A stretch of 64,000 bases of DNA from an alpha proteobacterium SCGC AAA536-K22 (GCA_000421325.1 ATWQ01000004.1:40551-104550); one strand, 5' to 3'. Counted from the first letter of the stretch, positions 53,595 through 62,444 are shown. Notes: generated by a model from the sequence alone, not told the origin. Numbers and translations: made by a program.

Positions 53595-53915
53595 TTACTC
53601 TATTTTATTAAAATCATCTAAATTAATATGAGGAGAGTATTCTACTTCACATTCCCCTTCTAAACCTGAAACTGTCCCACCCATCTCTCGAATGTCTTGC
53701 CAAAATTGATTACTCCACGACGATCTTGTTTTATTAACAAACTCTTTATTTTTAAAAACGTGAAATATCTCAATCGAGTTTTCAGTTACATTCATAAAGC
53801 ACCTAAGTATCATACCTTCACTAAACATAGCCTTACTTTTACTTTTTAATGCATTTAATATAGCTTCTTTAGCCAGCTTATTTTGAAACTTAATTGATTT
53901 TGTAACTGCAAACAT
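53595..53915 (-). CDS. small conserved-looking protein of unknown function
   Basis: It encodes 106 residues, without signal peptide or membrane helix. The composition is balanced, with a strand-rich middle (MILRCFMNVTENSIEIFHVF) and a conserved-looking SNQFWQDIREMGGTVSG block, followed by an acidic tail. The fold may be an antibiotic-biosynthesis-monooxygenase-like or hot-dog-type small domain, but no family motif is certain. It stands alone between the folded element and a zinc dehydrogenase gene on the same strand. Confidence 0.6.
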   Translation of the reverse strand: MFAVTKSIKFQNKLAKEAILNALKSKSKAMFSEGMILRCFMNVTENSIEIFHVFKNKEFVNKTRSSWSNQFWQDIREMGGTVSGLEGECEVEYSPHINLDDFNKIE

Positions 53916-53976
53916 ATTTTCTGGTCCTTATCTATTTTGAAATTAAAAACTTTTCATTATCTCACTAATTTTTTTA

Positions 53977-55116
53977 TTAACTCCAAGGTTTAATAACAAT
54001 TTTAATAGCATCATCTATTCGTTCTCTCGCATACTTCAACGCTTTAGGAAGCTCAATTAAGTTAAACGTGTGAGTGTGAACTAATTTTGCATCAAACCTT
54101 TTCTCTTTCATAAACTCCATAGCTCTATGTGTAGCACTTTTACCCTCACCTCTAATTCCAAACATATAAATATTATTTATAACCATATGCGGTATGTTGA
54201 TTTCAACAGGCTTATGAGGGAAAGCTGCCAAACATATTTTTCCTCCCCTATTCGTCATCATGATGGCATCATTTAATGCCTGTTCAGTACCTGCACATTC
54301 AACTACATAATCAGTACCCTTTTCACCCACTATTTTTTTAACTGCTTGAACAATATCTTTTTTATTTTTTATATTAAGTATATAATCTGCACCAAGCTGC
54401 TTCCCAATTTCTAGGCGACTATCTCTTGTACCAATGAGAATTACCGGACCTGCACCCAAAGCCTTTCCAACTGCGACACCCAATAAGCCTATTGGACCAG
54501 GTCCTATAACTACAAGACTTTCACCTGCAATAAGACCTCCTAATTCTGTTAGCCCATACATCGTAGTACCAGCTGTAACAACCAAAGTTGCTTCTTCGTC
54601 AGTCATAGTGTCTGGCACTCTTATTAATGTGTTAATATTATTAATTGCATATTGTTTAAATCCACCGTCTGTTGTAAATCCATTTGCTCTATGACCTTTA
54701 TTAACATTTCCATAGTTAAGACCATAATTATGGCAAGAAGTATACATACCCATGCGACATCTTTTACATTGACCACATCCAGAATGAATTTCTACAGTAA
54801 CCCTATCACCAATATTAAATTCATCTACTGACGGCCCTAATGCCACGACAGTCCCCATATATTCATGTCCTGGGGTAAAATTTTTATTAAACGGTAATCC
54901 ACCCTCTATTAAAGCTGGAGGACCACGACTTATAACATCAAGATCGGTTGCACAAATAGCTACTGCGTCTATTTTCACTAATACTTCTGACTTATTTGGC
55001 ATTTCTACTATTTTATCTACTAAAGATAACTCACCGGGATTACCTAAAACCCAAGCTTTCATTTTTTCAGGTATAGGAAATTTTTTAGATGTTTTTCCCT
55101 TAAATTTTATTGACAC
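53977..55116 (-). CDS. zinc-dependent alcohol dehydrogenase family protein
   Basis: The protein has 379 residues from a GTG at 55116; a start at M19 (55062) is also possible. Medium-chain dehydrogenase features are present: catalytic-zinc Cys in AICATDLDVISRG, GHEYMGTVVAL, structural-zinc cysteines in CGQCKRCRMGMYTSC (about 116-130), and the cofactor motif GPGPIGLLGVAVGKA. It is closer to polyol / threonine / L-sorbosone-type dehydrogenases than to the formaldehyde enzyme at 36 kb. Substrate unknown. Confidence 0.85.
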   Translation of the reverse strand: MSIKFKGKTSKKFPIPEKMKAWVLGNPGELSLVDKIVEMPNKSEVLVKIDAVAICATDLDVISRGPPALIEGGLPFNKNFTPGHEYMGTVVALGPSVDEFNIGDRVTVEIHSGCGQCKRCRMGMYTSCHNYGLNYGNVNKGHRANGFTTDGGFKQYAINNINTLIRVPDTMTDEEATLVVTAGTTMYGLTELGGLIAGESLVVIGPGPIGLLGVAVGKALGAGPVILIGTRDSRLEIGKQLGADYILNIKNKKDIVQAVKKIVGEKGTDYVVECAGTEQALNDAIMMTNRGGKICLAAFPHKPVEINIPHMVINNIYMFGIRGEGKSATHRAMEFMKEKRFDAKLVHTHTFNLIELPKALKYARERIDDAIKIVIKPWS

Positions 55117-55181
55117 GACAAAACCTTATTAAAAAGTTAATGAATCCATTTAATAAGCAATTTGTCAAACAAGATTAGTTT

Positions 55182-56054
55182 CTAGATATTATATTTCTTT
55201 TTATACTCACGCCATGTAGTAAATAGTCCAGAACCTATTACAACTATTACTCCAATTACAATCATAGAATTTATACTTTCAGCAAAAATTGTTACCCCAA
55301 TTATAGAACCGAAAACTAATTGTAAATAAGAAAAAGGTTGTATAACAGATGCTTCTGCAACTTGTAATGTTTTTACCATCATAAAGTGCGAACTAGCACT
55401 TAACAAACACATGATAAAAAGCCATATATAGTCCTTTTCTGGAATGGCATCCCAAATAAAAAAACTGATTATACTCATAGTTACAGTGCCTCCAATGCCG
55501 GTCCAAAAAAAACTAGTAATAGCTGGATCTTGTCTAGAAACGTATCGTGTAAGAATTAAATAAACTGCAAACATTATAGCGCCCAATAATGCAAAAATTG
55601 ACCCTTGAGAAATAATATTTGTAGTAGGCCTTAAAATAATTATTACACCTATAAAACCTATGAATATTGCAGTCCAACGTCTCCAACCAAATTTTTCACC
55701 TAAGAAGGGTACAGACAAACCTGCAACTATAAGAGGGTAACATGCTATAATCGCGTGTGTTTCAACTAAACCTAATAAAGTAAATGTATAGACAACTAAA
55801 CAGTTATTTAAAGATAAAATAAGTCCTCTTGTAAATTGTGTAAATGGCTGCTTAGTATATAAAATTTTTGTAAAACTATTCTTAATAAATACACATGAGA
55901 TGATCATGATTATAGCAATGAACCAATAACGCATAGTAACCAATGTGAAAACATTATTGCGTTCAGCTAAGAACCTTGAAACACCATCCATAGCTGAAAA
56001 CATAAATGTAGTAACAACCATCAGACCTATTCCTAAAAGAATATTATTTTTCAT
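55182..56054 (-). CDS. EamA/DMT-family transporter
   Basis: I use the ATG at 56054, giving 290 residues, because the frame upstream of it is a non-conserved 21-residue leader; ten hydrophobic helices follow with two EamA repeats (about 1-135 and 145-280). Typical blocks are FMFSAMDGVSRFLAERN, LVETHAIIACYPLIVAGLSVPF (in part) and WRRWTAIFIGFIGVIIILRP. Such permeases export or import amino acids and other small molecules. It is in the same orientation as the dapA-like run but separated by a strong terminator, so it has its own transcript. Confidence 0.87.
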   Translation of the reverse strand: MKNNILLGIGLMVVTTFMFSAMDGVSRFLAERNNVFTLVTMRYWFIAIIMIISCVFIKNSFTKILYTKQPFTQFTRGLILSLNNCLVVYTFTLLGLVETHAIIACYPLIVAGLSVPFLGEKFGWRRWTAIFIGFIGVIIILRPTTNIISQGSIFALLGAIMFAVYLILTRYVSRQDPAITSFFWTGIGGTVTMSIISFFIWDAIPEKDYIWLFIMCLLSASSHFMMVKTLQVAEASVIQPFSYLQLVFGSIIGVTIFAESINSMIVIGVIVVIGSGLFTTWREYKKKYNI

Positions 56055-56117
56055 AAAAGAACTCGGTAAGAAATAATCCGCATATATATATTGTTTGAAA
56101 AGATGTAACAACAACAA

Positions 56118-56147
56118 AAAAATAGAGACCTTTAGGTCTCTATTTTT
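56118..56147 (-). terminator. rho-independent terminator after the dapA-like gene
   Basis: The inverted repeat AAATAGAGACC - TTTA - GGTCTCTATTT makes a 13-base stem with a four-base loop. Read on the minus strand it ends in a run of T, so it terminates the transcript carrying the dihydrodipicolinate-synthase-like gene, 60 bases downstream of its stop. It could also stop plus-strand readthrough. Confidence 0.85.
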
Positions 56148-56208
56148 AATAAGGAGGAATATAAGTTAATTACTTTGTACTATTTAAAACGACTTTATTA
56201 AAAAAAGT

Positions 56209-57132
56209 TTAGTTTAAAGATAAACTATTTTGTAAAATTGATGCTTTATTAAGATTTAAATATGCTTCTTTCTGCTGAAATATATCAAAGCTTTTTATAG
56301 GTGGTCGACACATACTTGTTTCAAATATTCCTTCTATAACTCGTAACATTTTGGAAAATTTAATAGATATATCTATATGTTGATGTGTAAAAGACAAAAT
56401 TGGTAATATTTGACAAAATAAGTCTCTGGATTCTTCAATTTTATTGTCAATGAATAACTTATAAATTTTATTATAAATAATTTCCATTGTTGAGGGAATA
56501 AAGGCGTGCACTCCCCTATTTAAGGCTTCTATCATTCCCATAATAGCCCATCCACCACTAAGATGTAATTGATGATTTGTTGCTTCTAAGATCCTAGAAT
56601 ATTTAGGGCCAGAATTTAATACTTCTATTTTCAACCCTCTAAACTTAATTATATTCTTATACAGTAACATTATGTTTTCGTCACTCATTCCATTATCTAC
56701 CCAAGATAAATCTTGTATCATTAAGTTATTTGGACCTACCTCAGCAATTTCATTAAAACATTCCAATAATTCATTACCAAAAATATTGTCGGGTGTTTGG
56801 CACAATATCCAATCAGCTCCTGCCTCTTTTGCAGTTTTTGATAAGGCAATTCTATCTTTTTGATTATTAGCGCTGCAACTTATAATTATTGGTATTCTAT
56901 TGCTATTATAACTTAAACATTCATCAATAATTCTGCTCTTTTCGTCAAAGGATAAGCTTGCGTTTTCACCCCCAACAGCTCCTACAAGCATGCCCGAGCA
57001 CTTGGTAGCAACTGTATGATCAATAAGTTTTTTTAAGCTAGGGATATCAATTTTATTTTGATTACAAAAAGGAGTGTGTAAACTAGGGATAATTCCTCTA
57101 AGACCAGAAATTATTTTTTTTTCTTTATCCAA
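56209..57132 (-). CDS. dihydrodipicolinate synthase / N-acetylneuraminate lyase family protein
   Basis: The start is TTG at 57132, overlapping the CsaA-like stop by eight bases; 307 residues. It has a TIM barrel: GIIPSLHTPFCNQNKIDIPS, the glycine-rich LVGAVGGENASLSFDEK, IISCSANNQKDRIALS. The usual Schiff-base lysine and tyrosine are at about 163-165 (LKIEVLNSGPK) and 130s region (MIQDLSW instead of the usual Y-N-x-P), the latter being atypical. Real DapA activity is therefore doubtful; it is more likely a catabolic aldolase of the superfamily. Confidence 0.75.
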   Translation of the reverse strand: MDKEKKIISGLRGIIPSLHTPFCNQNKIDIPSLKKLIDHTVATKCSGMLVGAVGGENASLSFDEKSRIIDECLSYNSNRIPIIISCSANNQKDRIALSKTAKEAGADWILCQTPDNIFGNELLECFNEIAEVGPNNLMIQDLSWVDNGMSDENIMLLYKNIIKFRGLKIEVLNSGPKYSRILEATNHQLHLSGGWAIMGMIEALNRGVHAFIPSTMEIIYNKIYKLFIDNKIEESRDLFCQILPILSFTHQHIDISIKFSKMLRVIEGIFETSMCRPPIKSFDIFQQKEAYLNLNKASILQNSLSLN

Positions 57133-57472
57133 TTAAAGTGCCATTTTTAAGTTCAATGTCTGGACGTAGCAAATGAACATTTTTACCAGAAACGGCTCCT
57201 AATATAAGAACTTCAGACGTAAACCCTGCAACTTTTTTTGATGGCAAGTTACATACAGCTACTACTTGTCTTCCTATTAATTCCTCTAATGCATAATTAG
57301 TAATCTGAGCTGATGTAGATTTCAAACCAACTTTTGTACCAAAATCAATTTTTAAAATATATGCTGGCTTATTAGCCTTAAGGTTTTCAGAAGCTTCTAA
57401 TATTGTTCCTAAAACAAGGTTTAACTTAGCAAAGTCACTAATAGAAATCTCTTCTATACCTGTTAAATTCAT
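57125..57472 (-). CDS. CsaA-type tRNA-binding domain protein
   Basis: A 115-residue OB-fold protein: ISISDFAKLNLVLGTILEAS, AYILKIDFGTKVGLKSTSAQ, and the conserved C-terminal NLPSKKVAGFTSEVLILGA. These match the CsaA / MetG C-terminal / Arc1p tRNA-binding family. CsaA has been described as a chaperone-like secretion factor in Bacillus; its role in proteobacteria is not settled. It is coupled to the dapA-like gene by overlap and preceded by the bactofilin gene after only four bases. Confidence 0.85.
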   Translation of the reverse strand: MNLTGIEEISISDFAKLNLVLGTILEASENLKANKPAYILKIDFGTKVGLKSTSAQITNYALEELIGRQVVAVCNLPSKKVAGFTSEVLILGAVSGKNVHLLRPDIELKNGTLIG

Positions 57473-57476
57473 GAGT

Positions 57477-57824
57477 TTAATTTTTTTTTACTTTAATTAA
57501 ATTATTCATTTTAGAAATATTTTGAACCATTAGAGATTTTAACATTCCACCTGAATCAATAACTATATTACGATACATAACGTCTCCATCAACAACACCC
57601 GTTGATTTCAAATGTAGATTTTCAGTTTGAATATCTGCATTCATCTCACCTTCAACTACAATATTCTCAGCCGACACATAACCAATAAACATTCCACATT
57701 TCTTGACATATAAGGTCTTAACATTAAGAGAACCTTCAAAGCTTCCATATAGCTCTAGATCTTCTAAACCCGAGTATACACCCTTAAAGAAAGAATCTTT
57801 TGTAATTCTAATTATTTGTTTCAA
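57477..57824 (-). CDS. bactofilin-family polymer-forming protein
   Basis: It has 115 residues: repeating short strands such as YGSFEGSLNVKTLYVKKCGM, VEGEMNADIQTENLHLKSTG and VVDGDVMYRNIVIDSGG build the right-handed beta-helix of bactofilins (DUF583). Bactofilins polymerise spontaneously on the inner face of the membrane and shape cells or localise proteins. This short version is just the core without long terminal tails. The first of three tightly spaced minus-strand genes with the CsaA-like and dapA-like genes. Confidence 0.85.
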   Translation of the reverse strand: MKQIIRITKDSFFKGVYSGLEDLELYGSFEGSLNVKTLYVKKCGMFIGYVSAENIVVEGEMNADIQTENLHLKSTGVVDGDVMYRNIVIDSGGMLKSLMVQNISKMNNLIKVKKN

Positions 57825-57898
57825 TTTTGTTCCAACTAACTAAGCAATATAACAATGCAAAGTTTTTTATATTAAATCAACAATAAATTAATTCTAAA

Positions 57899-58255
57899 TT
57901 ACTCATTACCAATACATTTTAGGGTTAAATCATTAGTATATATTTCATTGTAACTATCTTTTATAGATCTTAAAATAGAATTGAATGCCAAGGATTTATC
58001 TTTTATGATGAAGATATAATTAAGAATTGGATCATTATCGTTAGAACCTTTGCTAATTGCCATTAATACTTTGTCAGAATTTTCTACAATTTTATATTCT
58101 GATGGCTCACCCTTTTCATCCTCATATTTAACTAATTGATCCTCTATAAACATTTTCGATAAACGACCATACTTTTTATCAATACATGAATATTCTAATG
58201 CATATGAATTGAATGAATAAAATAAGCAAAATATTATTAAATAAAAAAAATTCAT
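57899..58255 (-). CDS. small exported protein of unknown function
   Basis: It has 118 residues with a clear signal peptide (MNFFYLIIFCLFYSFNSYA, cleaved after NSYA) and a pair of cysteines at the ends of the mature part (EYSCIDKKYG and LKCIGNE), which may form one disulfide. The middle alternates strands (VKYEDEKGEPSEYKIVE). No family recognised. The gene is alone; its promoter lies in the AT-rich stretch near 58260-58340. Confidence 0.6.
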   Translation of the reverse strand: MNFFYLIIFCLFYSFNSYALEYSCIDKKYGRLSKMFIEDQLVKYEDEKGEPSEYKIVENSDKVLMAISKGSNDNDPILNYIFIIKDKSLAFNSILRSIKDSYNEIYTNDLTLKCIGNE

Positions 58256-58346
58256 AAAAATCCTTAAGTAAATTTAAAAAAACTAATTAATTTAAATTTA
58301 AATTAAAATAAACTAACATACTTTAAAATATTTAATAAATTATAAA

Positions 58347-58484
58347 ATGAAAAAACAAACCTCTTTACTATTTATCTTTTGGACTTTAGCTTTCATTTTT
58401 ATAGCTTGGTCGCTTCCTTTCATGGCAAGGCAAAACAGTTTTTTAAATGATTTTTTATCGTATTGTGTAACATTTATAAAATGA
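58347..58484 (+). CDS. possible 45-residue membrane protein ahead of SCO1
   Basis: An ATG at 58347 opens a 45-codon frame with one strongly hydrophobic helix (SLLFIFWTLAFIFIAWSLPF) followed by a short polar tail, MARQNSFLNDF. It lies 55 bases upstream of the SCO1 gene on the same strand. No clear ribosome site is seen. Small single-helix proteins are common in copper-oxidase assembly operons, but this identity is a guess. Confidence 0.35.
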   Translation: MKKQTSLLFIFWTLAFIFIAWSLPFMARQNSFLNDFLSYCVTFIK

Positions 58485-58539
58485 CATTATTTTTAATAGA
58501 GAGTAAAAGAACAAATAAATTTACTTAAGATTTAATTTC

Positions 58540-59145
58540 ATGACTTTCATTAATAAAAAAACAATACTACTTGTTACAATCATAGTTTCTTTTGTTATTA
58601 TTTTAGTGGCAACATTCATGTTTGCAGAACATTTATCTCGTCAAAACACTCCCTCGAAAATATCGGATATCTTGAAAAACATAAATTTAATTGATCATAA
58701 TGGGACCAAATTCAACAAAGCAAGTCTTAATGAAAAACCATCATTACTTTTTTTTGGCTTTACTCACTGTCCTGAAATTTGTCCAACTACACTAAGTCAG
58801 TTGTCAGAGATTACGGAAAATCTCCAAAATCCACTTGATTTAACAAACATTGTTTTTATCACATTAGATCCCATACGTGATACCCAAGATCACCTGAAAG
58901 AATATATTCAGTATTTTAATAAAAATGTAATTGCTATTACAGGTCAAATTAACGAGATTAAAAAATTAGCAGACAATTGGAATGTTTTTTTTGAAACTAT
59001 TGGCTCATCGAAAGAAAATTATAATATGAACCATACCGCAACTGTTTTTATGCTTGATAGAACAGCTGCTTTTAGAGGAACTATAGCTTGGGGTGAAAAT
59101 GAGGAATCTATAGTAAAAAAGATTATTAACTTGAATAAGTATTAA
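58540..59145 (+). CDS. SCO1/SenC-family copper chaperone
   Basis: A 201-residue protein with an N-terminal membrane anchor (about 7-28) and a periplasmic thioredoxin-like domain. The copper ligands are C77 and C81 in THCPEICPTT and H165 in NHTATVFMLD; VFITLDPIRDT is also typical. SCO proteins deliver copper to, or reduce, the CuA site of cytochrome c oxidase subunit II. No cox genes are in the window. The stop overlaps the convergent modA-like gene by four bases. Confidence 0.92.
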   Translation: MTFINKKTILLVTIIVSFVIILVATFMFAEHLSRQNTPSKISDILKNINLIDHNGTKFNKASLNEKPSLLFFGFTHCPEICPTTLSQLSEITENLQNPLDLTNIVFITLDPIRDTQDHLKEYIQYFNKNVIAITGQINEIKKLADNWNVFFETIGSSKENYNMNHTATVFMLDRTAAFRGTIAWGENEESIVKKIINLNKY

Positions 59146-59924
59146 TCAAAAATATATCCAAACTTTTTTAGGTGTTCTTTGGTATTTTTAGAAGAAAGAA
59201 ATTTTAGAAAAAGGATCGCATTATTTTTTTTCTCCCCATTTTTAAGTAAAATAGCATCTTGTTTTATAGGAGAATATAAATTGTGGGGTATATCCCACAT
59301 CTTTCCCTTTTTATTATTACTTAAAAAATCTGATTTAGATATAAAACCTATATCTGTATTTCCAAAATAGTTCATTAAAAAAACTTGATTAACACTTTTA
59401 CTTAAAACTAACTTTGAAGATATTTCATTAAAAATATTTAATGATTCCAAAACTTCTTTGGCAGCTCTTCCATACGGAACATATTCTGGTTTTCCAATTC
59501 CAATATATCTAACATTATTTGAAATTAAGATTTGAGGAAATGTTTGACTAAAAAGATTTTTTTTTGTGCTATAAGCAACTAATTTTCCCGTAGCGTATGT
59601 AAAACGTGTTCCTAGAACTGCTTTTGTTGTTTTTTCAAGCTTTTGAGGTAAATCTTGATCAGCTGATAGAAAAATATCTAGTGGAGCTCCATTTATAATT
59701 TGTGCATACAAACTTCCACTAGAGCCGCTTGAAATAAATATTTGACCTTCATTGCTACTTTCAAAGTTCTCCTTTAATACTTTCATGGGTTTTAAAAAGT
59801 TTGAAGCCACAGCAATATAAATATTCTCTGCTAATAAGTATTTAAAAGGTATAGAATTAAAAAATATTAATGAGGTACATAATACCAAATAATTATTTTT
59901 GAATTTATTTTCTTTTAAAAACAT
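59142..59924 (-). CDS. molybdate-type ABC transporter binding protein (ModA family), orphan
   Basis: It has 260 residues with an N-terminal hydrophobic segment acting as signal (LVLCTSLIFFNSIPF). The mature domain begins ENIYIAVASNFLKPMKVL and has the oxyanion-binding GSSGSLYAQIINGAPLDIFLS, FTYATGKLVAYS and YVPYGRAAKEVLE blocks of ModA. It would bind molybdate, tungstate or a similar oxyanion in the periplasm. ModB and ModC are not beside it, so it is an orphan here. A MOSC-domain gene is close by on the same strand. Confidence 0.85.
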   Translation of the reverse strand: MFLKENKFKNNYLVLCTSLIFFNSIPFKYLLAENIYIAVASNFLKPMKVLKENFESSNEGQIFISSGSSGSLYAQIINGAPLDIFLSADQDLPQKLEKTTKAVLGTRFTYATGKLVAYSTKKNLFSQTFPQILISNNVRYIGIGKPEYVPYGRAAKEVLESLNIFNEISSKLVLSKSVNQVFLMNYFGNTDIGFISKSDFLSNNKKGKMWDIPHNLYSPIKQDAILLKNGEKKNNAILFLKFLSSKNTKEHLKKFGYIFD

Positions 59925-59930
59925 AATGAA

Positions 59931-60146
59931 TTAGCTAAAAAAATTGCTTAAATAATTAAAAAGAAAAATTATTACTATTATTATTATTATAAAAATAATT
60001 AAAATCGTCTGGAGATAGTCTTTAATTAAGACAACTACAAATTGTTTTGTTTGTTTAGTTCCTAAAATTAATACACAAAAAATTAAAGATAAAGGAAAGG
60101 TAATAAAGAATAGAGTAGAAAAAATCCAGAATTTAATAAAACCCAT
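59931..60146 (-). CDS. small two-helix membrane protein
   Basis: A 71-residue frame with two hydrophobic stretches (FWIFSTLFFITFPLSLIFCVLI, cited in part, and TILIIFIIIIIVIIFLF) joined by a short basic loop (LGTKQTKQF). It lies six bases upstream of modA on the same strand. The second helix is almost purely isoleucine, in an AT-rich stretch, so it could be fortuitous. No family recognised. Confidence 0.45.
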   Translation of the reverse strand: MGFIKFWIFSTLFFITFPLSLIFCVLILGTKQTKQFVVVLIKDYLQTILIIFIIIIIVIIFLFNYLSNFFS

Positions 60147-60231
60147 TTCTTTAAATCTGTTTTTTTCTTTGACTAAGTTGATTTTAAGCCTCCAAGAGTT
60201 TGCAAAACTAGTCCTAAATTCAATTTATTGT

Positions 60232-61011
60232 TCAATTTATGTATAACTTATCTGAAATTGAAACAAGACCACTTTTTAAAACTCTCGCATAAACTCCTAA
60301 ATCCAAGTGTCCATAATGAGTATTAATTTCATTTGGTATATTAATGTCTCGAATAGCATTTTCAGGGTTTACATTGGTGGCTGCACACCTTTGTGTTTTT
60401 TTGAAAACTTCTAGGACACAATCAGCAATAGAAATTTTTTTTCCTATCCAATTAAATTCTTCCCAAGGATTTCCATTATCTATTAACAGATTTGCTCTAA
60501 ACCTAGAAGGTGCAATTTTTTTACCTAGTTTTTTTTCCAATTCATTTATTGTATCTAGGTTGATTATGGACACAGCTTTATCTGGAATATCTGAAAATGA
60601 ATGAGTTAAGTTATTGTTGTTTTCAACTTTTATTCCACGTACTAACTTTGGCTTCTCATCAATTCCTAAATTTAAATAATTTTGAAAAAAAGTTTCAACT
60701 TTATAAATATTTTCTTCTTCAAAAAGAGTTTCATTTATAACAATTTGATTATCAAGTCTTATGATTAATTCCCTAGATTTTGGATCAAATTTAGTATCTA
60801 GCTTGGCTAATTTTTCTTCTTTTACTAATGCTAAAAAATTTGTTTTTCTTAAATATGTCGGGTTATTCCTATCATATGTAACATGTGACCTTGAAAATGC
60901 ATATTCCCGATCTCCAGGTAAAACTTGATTTTTTTCTAGTGCAATATTATCAATATTTTCGCCTGAAAGTCCTTTGATAGGATATCGGACGATACTTTTT
61001 ATTTTGTTCAT
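60232..61011 (-). CDS. MOSC-domain protein
   Basis: The 259-residue protein has an N-terminal MOSC_N beta-barrel (VRYPIKGLSGENIDNIALEK, LPGDREYAFSR) and a C-terminal MOSC domain (about 115-255) with the SRFRANLLIDNGNPWEE block and the conserved cysteine in TQRCAATNVNPENA. YcbX/YiiM-type MOSC proteins reduce N-hydroxylated compounds using a molybdenum cofactor bound by this cysteine. It lies near the orphan ModA gene, consistent with a Mo enzyme. Confidence 0.87.
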   Translation of the reverse strand: MNKIKSIVRYPIKGLSGENIDNIALEKNQVLPGDREYAFSRSHVTYDRNNPTYLRKTNFLALVKEEKLAKLDTKFDPKSRELIIRLDNQIVINETLFEEENIYKVETFFQNYLNLGIDEKPKLVRGIKVENNNNLTHSFSDIPDKAVSIINLDTINELEKKLGKKIAPSRFRANLLIDNGNPWEEFNWIGKKISIADCVLEVFKKTQRCAATNVNPENAIRDINIPNEINTHYGHLDLGVYARVLKSGLVSISDKLYIN

Positions 61012-61119
61012 GAATACAACCGATCTATAAAATTGAATATTATAATTTTATATATTAATAAATCTATATAATATGTTTGAATATAAATTTTAAAATAAAA
61101 TTAATTTTTTTATTTACAA

Positions 61120-61542
61120 TTAAGAGGCAGTTTCAAATAAGACTTCCGGGTTAGACATGGTTTTAATTTCAAGAACGTTTCCATTTGGATCTTCTACAAA
61201 AAATGTCTCTTGCTCAAATTTTGAACCAATAAATCTTCTATATGGATTGTCAAAATAATCAATATCGCTTGCTTCTATTCTTTTTTTTACTTCTTCAAAA
61301 TCTTTTGCTTCGAGGTGAACTCCAAAGTGAGGCACGCAAACATCACCCATATCAACATCGTGTCTTTCTCGAACTTGTTTAGTTTTTGTCTCATGAAGAG
61401 TAAGTTCATTTCCCCAAAAATTTATATCTATCCAACGACCTTCTTCTTGATTACCTGTTTTACATCCTAAAATATCACGATAAAATCCTAGAGCTTTTTT
61501 AATATTACCCGCAGGTATTGCTAGGTGAAAACAATTAGTCAT
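61120..61542 (-). CDS. VOC-family (glyoxalase/dioxygenase-like) protein
   Basis: A 140-residue protein with two beta-alpha-beta-beta-beta modules: FHLAIPAGNIKKALGFYRDI, then HFGVHLEAKDFEEVKKRIEA and TFFVEDPNGNVLEIKTM. Metal-ligand candidates are H5, E-type residue in LTLHE, H in PHFGVHLE and E in LEIK. The VPHFGVH pattern is common to small glyoxalase-like proteins of marine bacteria. Function unknown. It has a good ribosome site (GAGGAA). Confidence 0.85.
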   Translation of the reverse strand: MTNCFHLAIPAGNIKKALGFYRDILGCKTGNQEEGRWIDINFWGNELTLHETKTKQVRERHDVDMGDVCVPHFGVHLEAKDFEEVKKRIEASDIDYFDNPYRRFIGSKFEQETFFVEDPNGNVLEIKTMSNPEVLFETAS

Positions 61543-61582
61543 AGAATTTCCTCGTAGTTAAATATTAAAAAAATTAATTACA

Positions 61583-62443
61583 TTATTGTGGGGTTGCATC
61601 CTGCACTTCAAAGTAACCAGAAAACGGCCCGCTTCCCCCTCCACCGTTTGGATTATTTCCAGGAGCTCCAGCATTGTTGGTAAAAAACTGCGCACCATAA
61701 TCAGTAACGTTAAAAATAAATTTAAAAGACATTGTTGCAGGAGAAATAACAATTGGGGTGTTCAAATTCATTACCCCAACTAACCTATCAACGTTAGAAC
61801 AAACGTTAGACGCTGTATCACTCGCTCCGTCTCTTTTATCCAAGGTTGAGTTTTGCATTAAATAGCCATTAATTGTTCCTATAGCAACTGGGGCGTCTAA
61901 ATATTCGCCGTCACATACGTTAGTCTGACCAAACTGTACTAAAGTTGAAGTACACTCTTCTGCAGGTGCAGTTGTATCAGCCGCATCACATGCCCCATTT
62001 CCGTCTTTATGAACATAAAACGTTGTATTATCGTCCTTAGTAAATTCTGCTTTAATAGTGAAAACATTATTTAATATTATGTAGGGGTATTGATATATCC
62101 CATTAGCTGGCCTTGTTGAAACACCAGTTAAAACAGCATCTCCTAATGCAAAGTCGTGCTCACTGCCATTAGTCTGGTCAGTAGCTGTAAAAACAGTTGT
62201 ACATGTAGACTTATCTAACGAAGCTCCTGCCATTGGATTGACAGTACAAAGTCCCATTTCATAAACACTTGCTTTGTAAGTCTGTGGTGTAAATCTACAG
62301 GCTGTAGCTGTTGTCGAAAATAAGTTTGTACCAGTACTGCATGCACCACTATCCTCTGCAGTAATAGCAAAAGAAACATTATTCAGTAAAATAAAAGAAA
62401 ATAATGTTATTAATAGTGAAATTACTTTTTCCAAGTTAAACAT
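61583..62443 (-). CDS. cysteine-rich secreted protein paired with the inverse autotransporter
   Basis: I start at the ATG at 62443, nine bases after AGGAGGT; the earlier GTG lies in that site. The 286-residue protein has a signal peptide ending near VSFA. The mature part has eight cysteines in short CxnC-type spacings (ACSTGTN, ATACRF, GLCTVNP, STCTT, GACDAAD, EECTS, NVCDGE, NVCSNV), repeated Thr/Ser/Asn-rich strands and a GGGGSGPFSG linker near the C terminus. It starts one base after the stop of the barrel gene. It may be the exported partner (passenger-like) of that barrel. No family recognised. Confidence 0.65.
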   Translation of the reverse strand: MFNLEKVISLLITLFSFILLNNVSFAITAEDSGACSTGTNLFSTTATACRFTPQTYKASVYEMGLCTVNPMAGASLDKSTCTTVFTATDQTNGSEHDFALGDAVLTGVSTRPANGIYQYPYIILNNVFTIKAEFTKDDNTTFYVHKDGNGACDAADTTAPAEECTSTLVQFGQTNVCDGEYLDAPVAIGTINGYLMQNSTLDKRDGASDTASNVCSNVDRLVGVMNLNTPIVISPATMSFKFIFNVTDYGAQFFTNNAGAPGNNPNGGGGSGPFSGYFEVQDATPQ

Positions 62444-62444
62444 A

